IMG/VR virus record: IMGVR_UViG_3300029953_000103
Span: 1 to 33,786 of that record
DNA from: a virus
DNA length: 33,786 nt
Direction: 5' to 3' (one strand)
Position 1 is the stretch's first letter. The number at the start of each line of letters is the position of its first letter. The position numbers and the translations under genes were made by a program. The notes under the pieces were generated by a model that saw only the letters and a program-made list of their open reading frames with translations, made no database searches and was not told the origin of the DNA. This document shows positions 17,000-23,516 of the stretch, one piece after another.

Positions 17000-18467
17000 A
17001 TAATTTTGATCGTTTTTGTTTAAAATCGTGAAATTCGTTTTCCAGTACCTTCACTACAAAATATCGTTTGGCATCCGAAAAGTGACCGTTTATTTCGTAA
17101 GTATCACCACTAACCTCATCCTTAAATTTCGTCTTGATCATGCCGCCATTCTTATCCATCTTCACGCTGTTGTAGTCATCTATGCTCACCCTGCAATTAT
17201 CCCCGATCGTGATAGACCAGCCATCAAAACCGTTTTCGTATATCTCATTTACAAACTCGGCACTGATCCCTACCGGCGGGTTGCTCTTATCAACCCGGTC
17301 GATCGTCGGATATGTACGCCCCAGTTCTGCGAAGAACTTATCGAAAAATGATGCATTGTCATCATCAACCGTTGTTTTAGCCTTCGCAGACGCATCTCCG
17401 TACACCATGACTACATCGCTATAGTCATATCTGATCAGCCAATCAACGAACACGGCAGCGGCTTTCGTGGCGCTGTTATTGGGTTCCTTAACCGGAATTT
17501 CGTCTATCTGCTTCAGCTCTTTGTCAGCCTCGTCCACTTGCCAGATACTCAGTGTTACATACGGTTTCCGGTTGTTATCAACTGACACATGAACAACTGA
17601 TTTTTTATCGTATGCCAGGGGCTGCACATCTCTACTATCATCAAACTTTGACCAAAACTCACCACCTGTCCGCATGACACCCCGTTCCCCGTTGCCATAC
17701 ACCCGGTAAAAGTTGGATTTGTAAAGCCTATCCTGTTCAAAATCGTCCAGCGTGGCCTGGTCTACAAAACCACCCGTCCCGCTGGGGTGACCGACAATCC
17801 AAAAGTTATCTCTGTAGGTGACTTTGATCCATAGTGAATTACCTTTTTTATTGATTCGCTTAAATGCATATCCGGTATCCAGGGCGGAATACTTACTGGG
17901 GCATCCTGCACCAGCCGTAAGGGGTAGATCGATCCACTCATCTTTGTCAATTCGGTTTTCATATAGCCAAAGTTTCGCGCTTACCGGATTCCAATCACAT
18001 ATGAATTTTTGATTAGGGCGCCCGCGGAGACGTTTTCTTTCCTGATCAAACATGCCTTCTGTGAACTGATTCCACTCGTTGTTGTACACAACATCAAAAA
18101 GTTCAATGCCCTTTATGTTCTCTTCCGAGTCCAGGCCCTTGAATGACATCCTGGCCAGGGACACATTCGACTTCAATAAGTCTTCCTGTGCTGTCCACCA
18201 TCTGTTGATGCCCAGGGAGGCCAAGGCAGCTTTTCCACTTGAATATACGGTATCTTTTATATGCACGTGGAAACGTCGGAAAGCCAAGCTGGCGTATTCG
18301 TGCTGCCACTGGTCCCACAGAAGCCCCTGGCATATACTGAACGTTTTCGATGCAGATGACCCACCTTCCACATAAATAAACCTTATTCGTGGATCGCGCA
18401 GTGCCGGAAGTAAATGCCATACAAGTGGGCAGAACAGTTTTGGGTTTATCTGTACGTCGATGTCCAT
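16980..18467 (-). CDS. terL: Terminase large subunit
   Basis: A 495-residue packaging motor. The N-terminal ATPase has a Walker A-like P-loop GGSSASKT at residues 35-42 (a variant loop common in phage terminases), a coupling region with FKGLDSEENIKG and a Walker B-like segment IELFDVVYNNEWNQ at 121-134. The C-terminal nuclease part (RNase H-like) has SVDNNRKP, VMVYGDASAKAK and SDAKRY. The protein cuts concatemeric DNA and pumps it into the procapsid through the portal. The start overlaps the small-subunit stop by one base (TAATG). Closest to the Terminase_3/PBSX style by pattern. Confidence 0.92.
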   Translation of the reverse strand: MDIDVQINPKLFCPLVWHLLPALRDPRIRFIYVEGGSSASKTFSICQGLLWDQWQHEYASLAFRRFHVHIKDTVYSSGKAALASLGINRWWTAQEDLLKSNVSLARMSFKGLDSEENIKGIELFDVVYNNEWNQFTEGMFDQERKRLRGRPNQKFICDWNPVSAKLWLYENRIDKDEWIDLPLTAGAGCPSKYSALDTGYAFKRINKKGNSLWIKVTYRDNFWIVGHPSGTGGFVDQATLDDFEQDRLYKSNFYRVYGNGERGVMRTGGEFWSKFDDSRDVQPLAYDKKSVVHVSVDNNRKPYVTLSIWQVDEADKELKQIDEIPVKEPNNSATKAAAVFVDWLIRYDYSDVVMVYGDASAKAKTTVDDDNASFFDKFFAELGRTYPTIDRVDKSNPPVGISAEFVNEIYENGFDGWSITIGDNCRVSIDDYNSVKMDKNGGMIKTKFKDEVSGDTYEINGHFSDAKRYFVVKVLENEFHDFKQKRSKLYGYSVS

Positions 18468-18988
18468 TAGATTTCTTCCCCATAGCCGACAGTAATTTTA
18501 GCGGATTTTTGTTGATTGTCCTTATCAAACATCCCCCTGTTTTTCATCAGTTTTTCCAGTGCATCAGACTTGGACCATAGCTTGAATTTCTTGATGTAGA
18601 CGGGCACTAAATCATACTCTTCGTTCAATGTTATTTTAGTGGTATCATCCACTTCAATGCCGGATATCGCGGCTTTCAGACCATCAGGCCAGTCCTGATA
18701 AGGTTTGATTGCGCCATCCACCGTGAACATATCCGTAATACGGGAAAAGGCGAGCATAGCTACCTCAGCTAAAATCGCCTCTTCAGTGATCACCAGGTTA
18801 TTGAACGCTTTGTCCTTGTATGACTTGATTAGCGCCTGGATACGCGGATCTTTCAGTAGTCGACTACCGGATGATGCGGCTGAGGTCGGGTGATACCCGG
18901 CAGCCAAAGCAGCCTTTGTAACATTACCGGTTTTTTGGTACTCGGTTACAAAAAGATCGTGTTTTATATTCGTGGCTTCATTTCGCAT
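18467..18988 (-). CDS. terS: Terminase small subunit
   Basis: A 173-residue protein with the Terminase_2 N-terminal pattern: LFVTEYQKTGNVTKAALAAG followed by SGSRLLKDPRIQALI, an HTH that recognises the packaging site. The rest (EEAILAEVAMLAFSRI..., then KLWSKSDALEKLMKNRGMF) is typical of the oligomerisation part of this family. It is immediately followed by terL. A promoter-like site lies just upstream, leaving a very short leader. Confidence 0.9.
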   Translation of the reverse strand: MRNEATNIKHDLFVTEYQKTGNVTKAALAAGYHPTSAASSGSRLLKDPRIQALIKSYKDKAFNNLVITEEAILAEVAMLAFSRITDMFTVDGAIKPYQDWPDGLKAAISGIEVDDTTKITLNEEYDLVPVYIKKFKLWSKSDALEKLMKNRGMFDKDNQQKSAKITVGYGEEI

Positions 18989-19006
18989 TCAGACGTATAT
19001 GACCCC

Positions 19007-19038
19007 GAAAGATATAACAATGGTTTTAAATCACCAAA
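19007..19038 (-). promoter_or_regulatory. Bacteroidota-type promoter for the packaging and head genes
   Basis: TTTG (19038-19035), 20 bases, TATCTTTC (19014-19007) on the minus strand. This fits TTTG-N-TAnnTTTG with one mismatch. Start of transcription would be about 10-15 bases before the terS ATG, in the only gap near this point. Confidence 0.5.
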
Positions 19039-19041
19039 TTG

Positions 19042-19311
19042 TCATTTTTTGGGCCACAATTTATCGTATAGTGCTTGCTCATTGCTGGCCCGGCCCATGT
19101 AGAAAAGTGAACTGTCGATCCAGGCTTCGTAGTTTTTACCGCTGGGATTGGCGCCGGCACTATCCAAATAGGCTGCGGCTATATTCAGATTCATTTCCGC
19201 TGTTGCCGCCAGGGAATCAAGCATAATACGCCGCAGTGTGGCAGCTGAAGTAGCGTATTTGGGCCCCGAATGGCAGGCTGCCAGGATTAGGAGCAGTAAA
19301 ATATATTTCAT
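19042..19311 (-). CDS. Small lipoprotein
   Basis: An 89-residue protein with a lipoprotein signal: MKYILLLLILAAC, lipobox LAAC with Cys13, then a Ser/Gly-rich start of the mature chain and an Ala-rich helical body. It would be anchored in the membrane of an infected cell. It might be an outer spanin-like lysis protein or a superinfection-exclusion protein, but no lysis genes are nearby to support that. It sits between a 244-residue unknown gene (3-base gap) and the packaging promoter. Confidence 0.75.
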   Translation of the reverse strand: MKYILLLLILAACHSGPKYATSAATLRRIMLDSLAATAEMNLNIAAAYLDSAGANPSGKNYEAWIDSSLFYMGRASNEQALYDKLWPKK

Positions 19312-19314
19312 GGT

Positions 19315-20049
19315 TTAGGTTGTTTTCTTTGTCTCGTTAATTAAAACTGTCGCTTTAATTAAAAATTTAAGTCTATCAATTTCAGCCGTCAATGTCAAAT
19401 ACGCTGCCGAATTCTGATCTTTGTAATTAAGCCGATTATTTTCCATTCCCGCCAAATGCTTTTCCAAAATGGCTAAACTTTCTCGGTAATTACCATTCGG
19501 CCCATGAAATATGCCTGCATTTTTCTCGTACGTTTTCAACATTTTATCTTGTTGAACAATCCGCGCTTTCAAAAATTCAACCTCAGAATCAAAGGTTTTT
19601 TTCATCTTATCGCCTATCCACTCGCATAGCCCAACGGCTATATTAACCAGGGCTTCGCCCTCAGATACACTGGCCTCACCAATAGCCAGCAGAACTTTTT
19701 CAAAGGTATCCTGATCAACCTTAGCCGCTAGATCCATAATGCCCTGGTTAGCGGCCTGAGCGAATTCATCGGACACGATGATGCGCTTTGGCGGCTCAAA
19801 TGGATTATTGGTCAGCAGGCTAACCGGCGGCGGCGATCCTTTCATACACAACTGCATGAATAGTAATTCCCCTGCATTAAGGTCAGCCAGCTCCGCCGGC
19901 GTGGGCCTGAAGGCGTACAGAATGACCGGAATCGTAAAATCCTGGTACTGCATGGGGCCGACATAAGCCGGTATATCTTGTACCCAGGATCTGTCCTTTT
20001 CGGCTGCCTGCATAAGGGTATTTGCCTGTTTGAATCTTACAAAATTCAT
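19315..20049 (-). CDS. Unknown cytoplasmic protein
   Basis: A 244-residue protein (MNFVRFKQANTLMQAAEKDR). Middle part: NPFEPPKRIIVSDEFAQAANQG. The C-terminal 100 residues are coiled-coil-like (KARIVQQDKMLKTYEKN; LEKHLAGMENNRLNYK). No signal peptide or motif known to me. Its start overlaps the stop of the J-domain gene (ATGA), suggesting coupled translation. Confidence 0.7.
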   Translation of the reverse strand: MNFVRFKQANTLMQAAEKDRSWVQDIPAYVGPMQYQDFTIPVILYAFRPTPAELADLNAGELLFMQLCMKGSPPPVSLLTNNPFEPPKRIIVSDEFAQAANQGIMDLAAKVDQDTFEKVLLAIGEASVSEGEALVNIAVGLCEWIGDKMKKTFDSEVEFLKARIVQQDKMLKTYEKNAGIFHGPNGNYRESLAILEKHLAGMENNRLNYKDQNSAAYLTLTAEIDRLKFLIKATVLINETKKTT

Positions 20050-20645
20050 GGTCGTTCTCCTTTTTCTTTGGCTGCTAAAAAATATGCTTGCTGAATCCGT
20101 TTGAAAGCTGAACCATCATCGCGGGTCACATCGGGATGTGTTAAATTAGCATGGAAAATATATGCGGCCCGAATCACTTTCCACGGTGCTGAACGCTCAG
20201 TAGCTAACACATCCCACCAGTTCTCATCCTGCATAGGCGCCGGTAGCGCCGTGAGCCCAGAAAACGTCCGTTTCATGATGTCACTGACACCCCAACGCGC
20301 CAGGCCGCGCATGGCCTCTACAGTCTTTGTAATGGCGCGCATATTGTCTTCCCAGTTGTCATACTGATCACAGCACAGAACGCGCTGTTCCTTGTCCAGC
20401 TTGAAATAAATAGCCATACCGCGGTCAGGAATGTTCCGCCGTTCAAATCCGGCGTATGGCATACCGTCTTGGCGCAGCGGAACATTTGAACTGATCACGA
20501 TATTGGTTGCTTTCAGCCGGTCAAATTCGGCCAGCATTTCTTTCCGCATCTTATCAAACGATTCGAGCTTGAACGTTCGATGTCGAAACGGAAATCGTGT
20601 CCGGGGATAGCCTAAAGGCCATTGCAGGGGGTATGCTTCGATCAT
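20046..20645 (-). CDS. J-domain protein
   Basis: A 199-residue protein whose C-terminal domain (about 142-197) is a J domain: WWDVLATERSAPWKVIRAAY, then the diagnostic HPD at 170-172, then FKRIQQAYFLAA. The N-terminal part (MIEAYPLQWPLGYPRT...) is a separate domain with positively charged and beta segments. J domains stimulate Hsp70 (DnaK) ATPase, so this protein may recruit the host chaperone for replication or assembly. The HPD is intact, so activity is plausible. Start and stop overlap both neighbours by four bases. Confidence 0.85.
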   Translation of the reverse strand: MIEAYPLQWPLGYPRTRFPFRHRTFKLESFDKMRKEMLAEFDRLKATNIVISSNVPLRQDGMPYAGFERRNIPDRGMAIYFKLDKEQRVLCCDQYDNWEDNMRAITKTVEAMRGLARWGVSDIMKRTFSGLTALPAPMQDENWWDVLATERSAPWKVIRAAYIFHANLTHPDVTRDDGSAFKRIQQAYFLAAKEKGERP

Positions 20646-21742
20646 ACAGCACGTATTTTAGTCATCAGTTCTTCCAGCCGTTTCTGCATCGGCTCTATGT
20701 TGGTCAGCCAGTCGTATTCAGCTTGCGCCACCTTGTTCGCGGCCTGTCGATGCTGATTTACATATTGGTCCAGGTAACGCTGTATTTCGTACATATCAAC
20801 CAGCGGATAAACACTTTTGCGCTTATTGTAGGCCGACTGACAGGCTTTTAAAATGTCGTCCAATTGCGCAAGCTGCGAAGCCATCTGTTTAAAAGACTGC
20901 GGCTGTAGTTCTTTATCTGCCACCAGTTTTTTCCAGTGTTCGCGTGAAATCAATGGCAGTATAGCCTTGACAATGCTAAACGGCTTAACCGCACCGGGCA
21001 TATGTGATCCTTCTGTGATGAATTCCAAATGGTTCCATCCACAGGGCTCGCCTTTAGAATTAATGCCAATGAATGTCATTGGCGTGGCGTACTTAAACGA
21101 GTTACTTCTTTCCCACAGCCATTTGGCGATTTCGTTATTACCTTCGGCTACAACTGCCCATCCTTTGCTTATATCGGGGCCTATTTGGCCCGGTTGGAAC
21201 GTGTAATGAACGTACTGCCCGTCTATCATACCGTCCACAATAGACGGGCGGACACCGAAGGCCCAGGTATTCAGATTGTATAATTCTGTCTTTTCAGCCG
21301 CTTTTTTCAGATCAGCTTTCAGCTTTTCAGCTTTATATCTGTTTGCTTCAAAAACATCAACCCGGCGTAGGTACATCCAAGAATGCCCATCACTGGTTTT
21401 ATATATCGCACCTGATTTCCGTGGCGGGTTGGTCGAAGCATACTCGCGCACCAACCAATCGGCGTTTAAATGCTGGCGTACTTCTACTATCGTACCAGGT
21501 GTCAAAGGTGATTCCGTCAGTTCAACGAACTTTGTATATGTAATAAGCCCTTTTGAGATAACCGGATCAAGCTGACCATTGACCTGGAAAATCATGCCGC
21601 GGTGGCTACCTATGTAACATCTGCTTATGGGCAGCATAACCTGCGGCCCATTGGCCTGTAGCCAGGGCCTGAGATACTTCTGCTGCTCAGGTGTACACTC
21701 ATACAAAAATACCCATGTGATGGGCAGTCGATTTGTTTCCAT
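20642..21742 (-). CDS. Unknown 366-residue protein
   Basis: Starts at ATG 21742 (METNRLPITWVFLYECTPEQ). The frame is open further upstream to 22033, but that part reads through a small membrane-peptide gene in another frame and is not protein-like. The N-terminal half contains repeated aromatic-rich strands (TPGTIVEVRQHLNADWLVRE; DGHSWMYLRRVDVFE); the C-terminal third is helical and coiled coil (LAQLDDILKACQSAYNKRK; NIEPMQKRLEELMTKIR). No family recognised. It overlaps the J-domain gene by ATGA, so the two may act together. Confidence 0.7.
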   Translation of the reverse strand: METNRLPITWVFLYECTPEQQKYLRPWLQANGPQVMLPISRCYIGSHRGMIFQVNGQLDPVISKGLITYTKFVELTESPLTPGTIVEVRQHLNADWLVREYASTNPPRKSGAIYKTSDGHSWMYLRRVDVFEANRYKAEKLKADLKKAAEKTELYNLNTWAFGVRPSIVDGMIDGQYVHYTFQPGQIGPDISKGWAVVAEGNNEIAKWLWERSNSFKYATPMTFIGINSKGEPCGWNHLEFITEGSHMPGAVKPFSIVKAILPLISREHWKKLVADKELQPQSFKQMASQLAQLDDILKACQSAYNKRKSVYPLVDMYEIQRYLDQYVNQHRQAANKVAQAEYDWLTNIEPMQKRLEELMTKIRAV

Positions 21743-21861
21743 AAAATTTATTGATATGTGAAAATACTTCTTTTTTCGGTATTTCCTAATTTGCGCATCC
21801 CCGCAGCCTGCAAAGATTACTGCCAGGCACCAATACCAGAAATGTTGCCACGCATATTGTG

Positions 21862-21945
21862 TCACAGCGACCATGAAATTAAAGCCCAAAAGCCGATGAA
21901 CAAAGCGAATGTTATAATTGCAATAGCAATCTTGATTATTTTCAT
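21862..21945 (-). CDS. 27-residue membrane peptide
   Basis: ATG 21945 opens MKIIKIAIAIITFALFIGFW..., ending at TGA 21862: a two-lysine N-terminus and one transmembrane helix. ATG 21984 in the same frame would add 13 residues. Too short for routine gene calls. The reading is supported only by its membrane-protein composition and a start in the correct strand between two genes. A small holin-like or inhibitory peptide is possible. Confidence 0.4.
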   Translation of the reverse strand: MKIIKIAIAIITFALFIGFWALISWSL

Positions 21946-22109
21946 ACAAACGTTTTTTAAAAATAAACCAGTTCGGTAAGTCATGGTTGTACCCGCTTCG
22001 TGACCAACTTGTTATACCCCGCAGGAAAAACAACGTGCGGTATGCATTGCGACGATTCGTCTTTGTCGGCGAACGACGGGCACCAATTTAGCCCTTTCGA
22101 TCTTTTTTG

Positions 22110-22227
22110 TATCCCTGGCGAGAGTCGAACTCGCAAATGTAGTTGCATCAGGATTATATTCCAGCCTGGGTACTTGCATTCCATCGATTTTTAGTCGGTA
22201 GCGTATACCAAATTCCGCCACAGGGAC
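22110..22227 (-). tRNA. Leu-type tRNA-like gene with expanded variable region
   Basis: Minus strand: acceptor GTCCCTG pairs with CAGGGAT (one G-U pair); D arm GCGGAATTTGGTATACGC; anticodon arm ACCGA-CTAAAAA-TCGAT (one C-A mismatch); T arm GCGAG-TTCGACT-CTCGC. The D loop and overall frame resemble tRNA-Leu. Two oddities: the region between anticodon and T arm is 48 bases instead of 10-20, and the seven-base loop gives anticodon AAA rather than the UAA expected of this isotype. No CCA is encoded. It may be a functional unusual tRNA, a decoy, or a decaying copy. Confidence 0.6.
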
Positions 22228-22230
22228 CAC

Positions 22231-22245
22231 CCGGCGTTACGCCGG
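22231..22245 (-). other. Hairpin immediately upstream of the tRNA-like gene
   Basis: CCGGCG-TAA-CGCCGG, a perfect six-base stem with a three-base loop, lies three bases before the predicted tRNA 5' end. It could guide 5' processing or terminate the preceding transcript, though there is no T-run. Confidence 0.4.
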
Positions 22246-22276
22246 CGCTCAGTGTAAAAACCAACAGTACGGGCAT

Positions 22277-22471
22277 TTAAATAAGCAAATTGGTAGGAAA
22301 CTGGTCCACTTTATACCCTATGCTGTTTTTGTTCCCGCAACGGCTATAGTCGTTTCGATGGTACATTGTCATTCCACCCCGCTGACTGTTGATAAAACAC
22401 CCTACTACGCGAAGTCCGGTAATTAGCCTTGTTCTTGGTTCGGGGTTTTCAATGGCGCCCGGCTGATTCAT
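22277..22471 (-). CDS. Small protein of unknown function
   Basis: A 64-residue frame from ATG 22471 (MNQPGAIENPEPRTRLI), with a GTG one codon earlier. Contains GGMTMYHRNDYSRCGNK and a hydrophobic end. It is 28 bases after the 62-residue gene and 50 bases before the tRNA-like gene, on the coding strand. No family recognised; coding status is uncertain. Confidence 0.4.
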   Translation of the reverse strand: MNQPGAIENPEPRTRLITGLRVVGCFINSQRGGMTMYHRNDYSRCGNKNSIGYKVDQFPTNLLI

Positions 22472-22499
22472 CACTGACCATGCCGGACTATATGCGTAG

Positions 22500-22688
22500 T
22501 TAGCCCATGTACAAAATTAATGCGGCGTATTCAGTTTCCGATGATCCGTCTCTAGTCATATGCTCAACAGCGCTATACTGTACCATTGATTGGGGGCCAT
22601 ATTCTAATAACGCGGCATTTAAATCACGTAAGAAACGAATAGAATCGTACTGTGTGATATGTTGCGCTTGTATTTTTTCAGGGTGCAT
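22500..22688 (-). CDS. Small soluble protein of unknown function
   Basis: A 62-residue frame, MHPEKIQAQHITQYDSI..., with ordinary globular composition and a helical middle (FLRDLNAALLEYG). A promoter-like site ends about 17 bases upstream of the ATG. No motif recognised. Confidence 0.5.
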   Translation of the reverse strand: MHPEKIQAQHITQYDSIRFLRDLNAALLEYGPQSMVQYSAVEHMTRDGSSETEYAALILYMG

Positions 22689-22704
22689 CTTTAAAGGATC
22701 TATA

Positions 22705-22735
22705 CAAAGTAAAGACTTTATTTCTAAAGATCAAA
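22705..22735 (-). promoter_or_regulatory. Promoter candidate before the 62-residue gene
   Basis: TTTG (22735-22732), 19 bases, TTACTTTG (22712-22705): one mismatch to TTTG-N-TAnnTTTG. The first box overlaps the end of the HNH-like gene. It would give a short leader for the 62-residue gene and possibly the downstream small genes and tRNA-like sequence. Confidence 0.4.
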
Positions 22736-23135
22736 ATATATTATCGTCTTTATTTTCTGGCCTGTACCCATCGATCACCAGGGCCGATCTGGTTCGCCAA
22801 TCATATACCAAGATCTTATCTTTCTTGCGTCCGTTTTCTTGCAGTGACAAACGCTCTAAGTTACCCGGCACATATCCTAACTCAGCAATGATGCAATCAA
22901 CAGAATGGCTGTCTTTACGCCTACCGTTCCCTGGGATAAAATTCGTCTCGTATGCGAACTGCTTGAAGTACTCAAAAGTAATGGTGAAAATCTTATGCCT
23001 TCGCTTGGCATTTTGTTTCAAATTCTGGTATGATGCAGCCATTGGATTGGCAGCCCGGTATTTTTTAGACGCACACGTACAGCACATCCTGTGCCCTTTG
23101 CGTGGTTTTTTTTGGCAGCCTTCAGTAATGCACAT
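22731..23135 (-). CDS. HNH-like zinc protein with altered active-site motif
   Basis: A 134-residue protein. The N-terminus has Cys at 2, 7, 18, 19 and 21, a likely zinc knuckle. It is followed by YQNLKQNAKRRHKIFTITFE and then KDSHSVDCIIAELGYVPGN and LERLSLQENGRK. Phage homing-type HNH-like proteins that I recall have 'DSYSIDRIDN..GYTxxN' at this place; here DRID is replaced by DCII, so catalysis may be lost or altered. Start overlaps the HTH gene stop by one base (TGATG). Family assignment is from memory of the pattern. Confidence 0.65.
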   Translation of the reverse strand: MCITEGCQKKPRKGHRMCCTCASKKYRAANPMAASYQNLKQNAKRRHKIFTITFEYFKQFAYETNFIPGNGRRKDSHSVDCIIAELGYVPGNLERLSLQENGRKKDKILVYDWRTRSALVIDGYRPENKDDNIF

Positions 23136-23290
23136 CAGTCAATGAGTTTTTTGCGAAGGCAATATGCGACCAAAGCAGTTTTGTTTGTCACGTCGAACTG
23201 TTCAAGCATTTTAACGACGATACCGTCAACTGTCCGTTTTCCCAAATATACTTTTTTGCCTATTTGTTCGGATGTGAACCCGTCAGCCAT
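23135..23290 (-). CDS. Minimal LuxR-type helix-turn-helix protein, possibly frameshifted at the 5' end
   Basis: ATG 23290 gives 51 residues: MADGFTSEQIGKKVYLGKRT, then VDGIVVKMLEQFDVTNKTAL and VAYCLRKKLID. This matches the GerE/LuxR HTH (scaffold LMADG.S..EIA...ISxxTV..H...I..KL.V.N..ELVAYA). In frame upstream RKLTIVRL is present until a TAA, which would supply the first helix only partly. The missing beginning (LFITE) is readable in another frame just upstream, suggesting a +1 shift or use of a non-ATG start. It is followed by the HNH-like gene with a TGATG overlap. Confidence 0.55.
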   Translation of the reverse strand: MADGFTSEQIGKKVYLGKRTVDGIVVKMLEQFDVTNKTALVAYCLRKKLID

Positions 23291-23304
23291 CAAACGAACA
23301 ATTG

Positions 23305-23481
23305 TTAGTTTCCGTTATGAACAGATTTCCCTGCAAACTGAAGTCGGGTATGTTTAAAAACGGTTTCGACCATCTGGGCCAGGGAATCCAGTTCCTCCCG
23401 TGACAGGTGTTTGTGGCACCGGGTCATGTACCAGTAGTTTACCAGGTCTTCAGGTGTGTCGAATTGTTGCTTTTTATCCAT
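23305..23481 (-). CDS. Small unknown protein
   Basis: A 58-residue frame from ATG 23481: MDKKQQFDTPEDLVNYWYMT..., ending QFAGKSVHNGN. It is charged, with a helical middle (LSREELDSLAQMVETVFK). It starts 33 bases after the SNF2-type helicase stop and ends 14 bases before the HTH start. The upstream gap and its first codons hold three AAAGCAAC repeats. Confidence 0.55.
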   Translation of the reverse strand: MDKKQQFDTPEDLVNYWYMTRCHKHLSREELDSLAQMVETVFKHTRLQFAGKSVHNGN

Positions 23482-23516
23482 AAAATGTTGCTTTTATATT
23501 GTTTTTATGTTGCTTT
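23466..23516 (-). repeat. Three AAAGCAAC direct repeats at 21-22 base spacing
   Basis: On the minus strand AAAGCAAC occurs at 23516-23509, 23494-23487 and 23473-23466. Spacing is 22 and 21 bases, two helical turns, so all copies face the same side of DNA. They bridge the end of the helicase gene and the start of the 58-residue gene. This is the layout of an operator bound by a multimeric regulator, perhaps the small HTH protein next door. Confidence 0.5.

Noticed and set aside
21743-22033. Longer N-terminus of the 366-residue protein (MFFLRGITSWSR...).
   Set aside because: Reads through the membrane-peptide gene in another frame and has low-complexity, non-protein-like content; ATG 21742 is better.
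21960-22035. Possible second tRNA (GCGGGGTATAACAAGTTGGTCA-like start).
   Set aside because: D-loop-like bases are present, but there is no T arm or matching 3' acceptor strand. The rest of 21985-22109 shows no gene.
22150-22200. Reading the tRNA anticodon as UAA (Leu) or CUA (amber suppressor).
   Set aside because: Neither leaves a U at position 33 with a seven-base loop; the loop CTAAAAA gives AAA.
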